From contig NZ_CP109811.1 of the NCBI RefSeq assembly GCF_014856545.2, positions 1,544,001 through 1,608,000 on the forward strand: 64,000 bases of DNA, written 5' to 3'. This DNA comes from Mesobacillus jeotgali. GTDB taxonomy: Bacteria; Bacillota; Bacilli; Bacillales; Cytobacillaceae. A model generated the notes under the pieces. The model was not told where the DNA came from, did not search any database, and worked only from the letters and a program-made list of their open reading frames with translations. A program made the translations under genes and the position numbers. This document shows positions 63,198 through 64,000 of this stretch, one piece after another (the first letter of the stretch is position 1; each line of letters begins with the position of its first letter).

Positions 63198-63632
63198 TTA
63201 TTTGCGTGGATAGAAGTACATAATCCTTCCATTGAATAAATGGAGCTCGCCCTGCAATTTTTTACCCAGGAACTTACTGAATTCATTTGCTTTTCCTTTG
63301 TCCCCAGCTGTCGCTGTAGGAGGAAGTGTAATTTGTATGTATGATTGTTCGCGTTCTGTTCCGTTTTCGTCGACAACTGCCTCTTTATCAACGCCGATTA
63401 GTATGGCATTATAACGGTCTTGGGATGATTGCAGGTAGAACCATATGCCTTTCCCATCCTCTTTTTCCTTCAGATCATAAGGAAATGCTGAATTTTCATA
63501 ATTCCAAGCAACCTGATCACCTGTTTTAGCAGTAATTTCCTTATAGTAATTAAATAAATCCTTTAGTTCTTCAGTGGAAATGGCTTGCTGAGATGATGAT
63601 GGTACAAGTTTAATATAAGCATTACTAGACAT
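63198..63632 (-). CDS. DUF1885 family protein
   Basis: A 144-residue soluble protein (MSSNAYIKLVPSSSQQAIST...) with FNYYKEITAKTGDQVAWNYE, YNAILIGVD, and the C-terminal KKLQGELHLFNGRIMYFYP. This resembles the DUF1885 family of Bacillaceae, which has a solved structure but no assigned function. ATG at 63632 with AAGGGG upstream. Monocistronic and divergent from the DUF3055 gene. Confidence 0.7.
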   Translation of the reverse strand: MSSNAYIKLVPSSSQQAISTEELKDLFNYYKEITAKTGDQVAWNYENSAFPYDLKEKEDGKGIWFYLQSSQDRYNAILIGVDKEAVVDENGTEREQSYIQITLPPTATAGDKGKANEFSKFLGKKLQGELHLFNGRIMYFYPRK

Positions 63633-63791
63633 CGTCCAATCCCCTTTTCCTATCTATTCTTTCCCATTTTATCACTCCTGAAAAAGCATTGACAATAGAA
63701 TAAAAGCTTTTTAACTTCTTATACACTTGCCTTTTTGTCAAAAATAAATTATAATAATATTCTAAATATTTAATTAAAAAGGAGGAGGCAT

Positions 63792-64000
63792 ATGGAACTA
63801 TTCGAAAAGCTTTATGATGAGCATGAAAAGGTTCACGTCAGGTTTGTGGGGTTTACTACTAATGACACTCGTTATGACTTTGGGATTGTCTCTACTAACA
63901 TGTTTTTCGGAAAACCTCTGGTAGTCTGCATGCAGACGGGGCGTTCAGCACTCCTCGACCCTAAGGACATTGAAGACGTAGAATATTTGCAGAAAGCATT
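63792..64000 (+). CDS. DUF3055 family protein, 5' part (runs off the window)
   Basis: AAGGAGGAGG is followed by ATG at 63792, and the frame is open to the window edge (69 codons). The sequence MELFEKLYDEHEKVHVRFVG and FGIVSTNMFFGKPLVVCMQT matches the DUF3055 (SAV4329-like) pattern of about 90 residues, so roughly three quarters is present. No function is known. A TATAAT-like box lies at about 63750. Confidence 0.8.
   Translation, partial: MELFEKLYDEHEKVHVRFVGFTTNDTRYDFGIVSTNMFFGKPLVVCMQTGRSALLDPKDIEDVEYLQKA

Overview
The window reads as chromosome of a low-GC, endospore-forming Bacillaceae bacterium (a Bacillus/Mesobacillus-type genome; species not determinable). Gene order closely follows the Bacillus subtilis segment clpE-ykvI ... 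ykvS ... ptsHI-ykwB-ykwC-patA-cheV-ykyB-ykuD-ykuE-ykuI-ykuJ-ykuL-ccpC-dapH-dapL-ykuV-yknUV-rnjA-rpoY-ykrA-defB-ykyA-pdhABCD-slp, with insertions and losses. Spore-former markers are a Spo0E-type phosphatase, a YkuD L,D-transpeptidase and a YjcZ-type peptide. Strong Shine-Dalgarno sites, many TTG/GTG starts and dense intrinsic terminators fit this. I saw no tRNA, rRNA, CRISPR array or prophage.

Layout. 1-194 is the 3' end of a group II intron with the last codons of its reverse transcriptase. 200-7022 is accessory: an Fsr-type exporter, an APH-fold kinase, a LemA/TPM pair, a MarR regulator and an oligoendopeptidase. 7121-14379 holds a SwrC-like RND pump, a 52-bp tandem array, clpE with CtsR operators, and ykvI. 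14378-21065 has lipoproteins, a CPBP protease, small ORFs, Spo0E-like and a MoxR-DUF58-DUF4129 operon. 21093-29257 carries ptsHI, ykwB, ykwC, patA, cheV and a frameshifted ykyB. 29369-39250 is a signalling stretch: ykuD, a PAS-GGDEF-EAL protein, ykuE, an inactive-looking EAL receptor (ykuI) and the c-di-AMP receptor darB/ykuL. 39328-49272 has an MFS pump, ccpC, dapH, dapL, ykuV and a heterodimeric ABC exporter. 49387-64000 has a DUF4349 lipoprotein, rnjA-rpoY, ykrA, defB, yjcZ-like, ykyA, the pdhABCD operon and cell-envelope genes.

How genes fit together. ptsHI and pdhABCD are sugar uptake/phosphosignalling and the exit from glycolysis, and ccpC reports citrate status. patA, dapH and dapL are three steps of the acetylated diaminopimelate route but lie in separate units. 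rnjA-rpoY couples an mRNA nuclease with an RNA polymerase subunit.

The most unusual content is intergenic. Three tandem arrays (10369-10790, 23533-23667, 45081-45302), unlike each other in sequence, share one design: a period of about 52 bp, with each unit carrying a 27-29 bp inverted repeat of the form TGTC...GACA. A second, mosaic repeat family has four copies (16149, 39328, 43168, 54545), each ending almost flush against a gene boundary.
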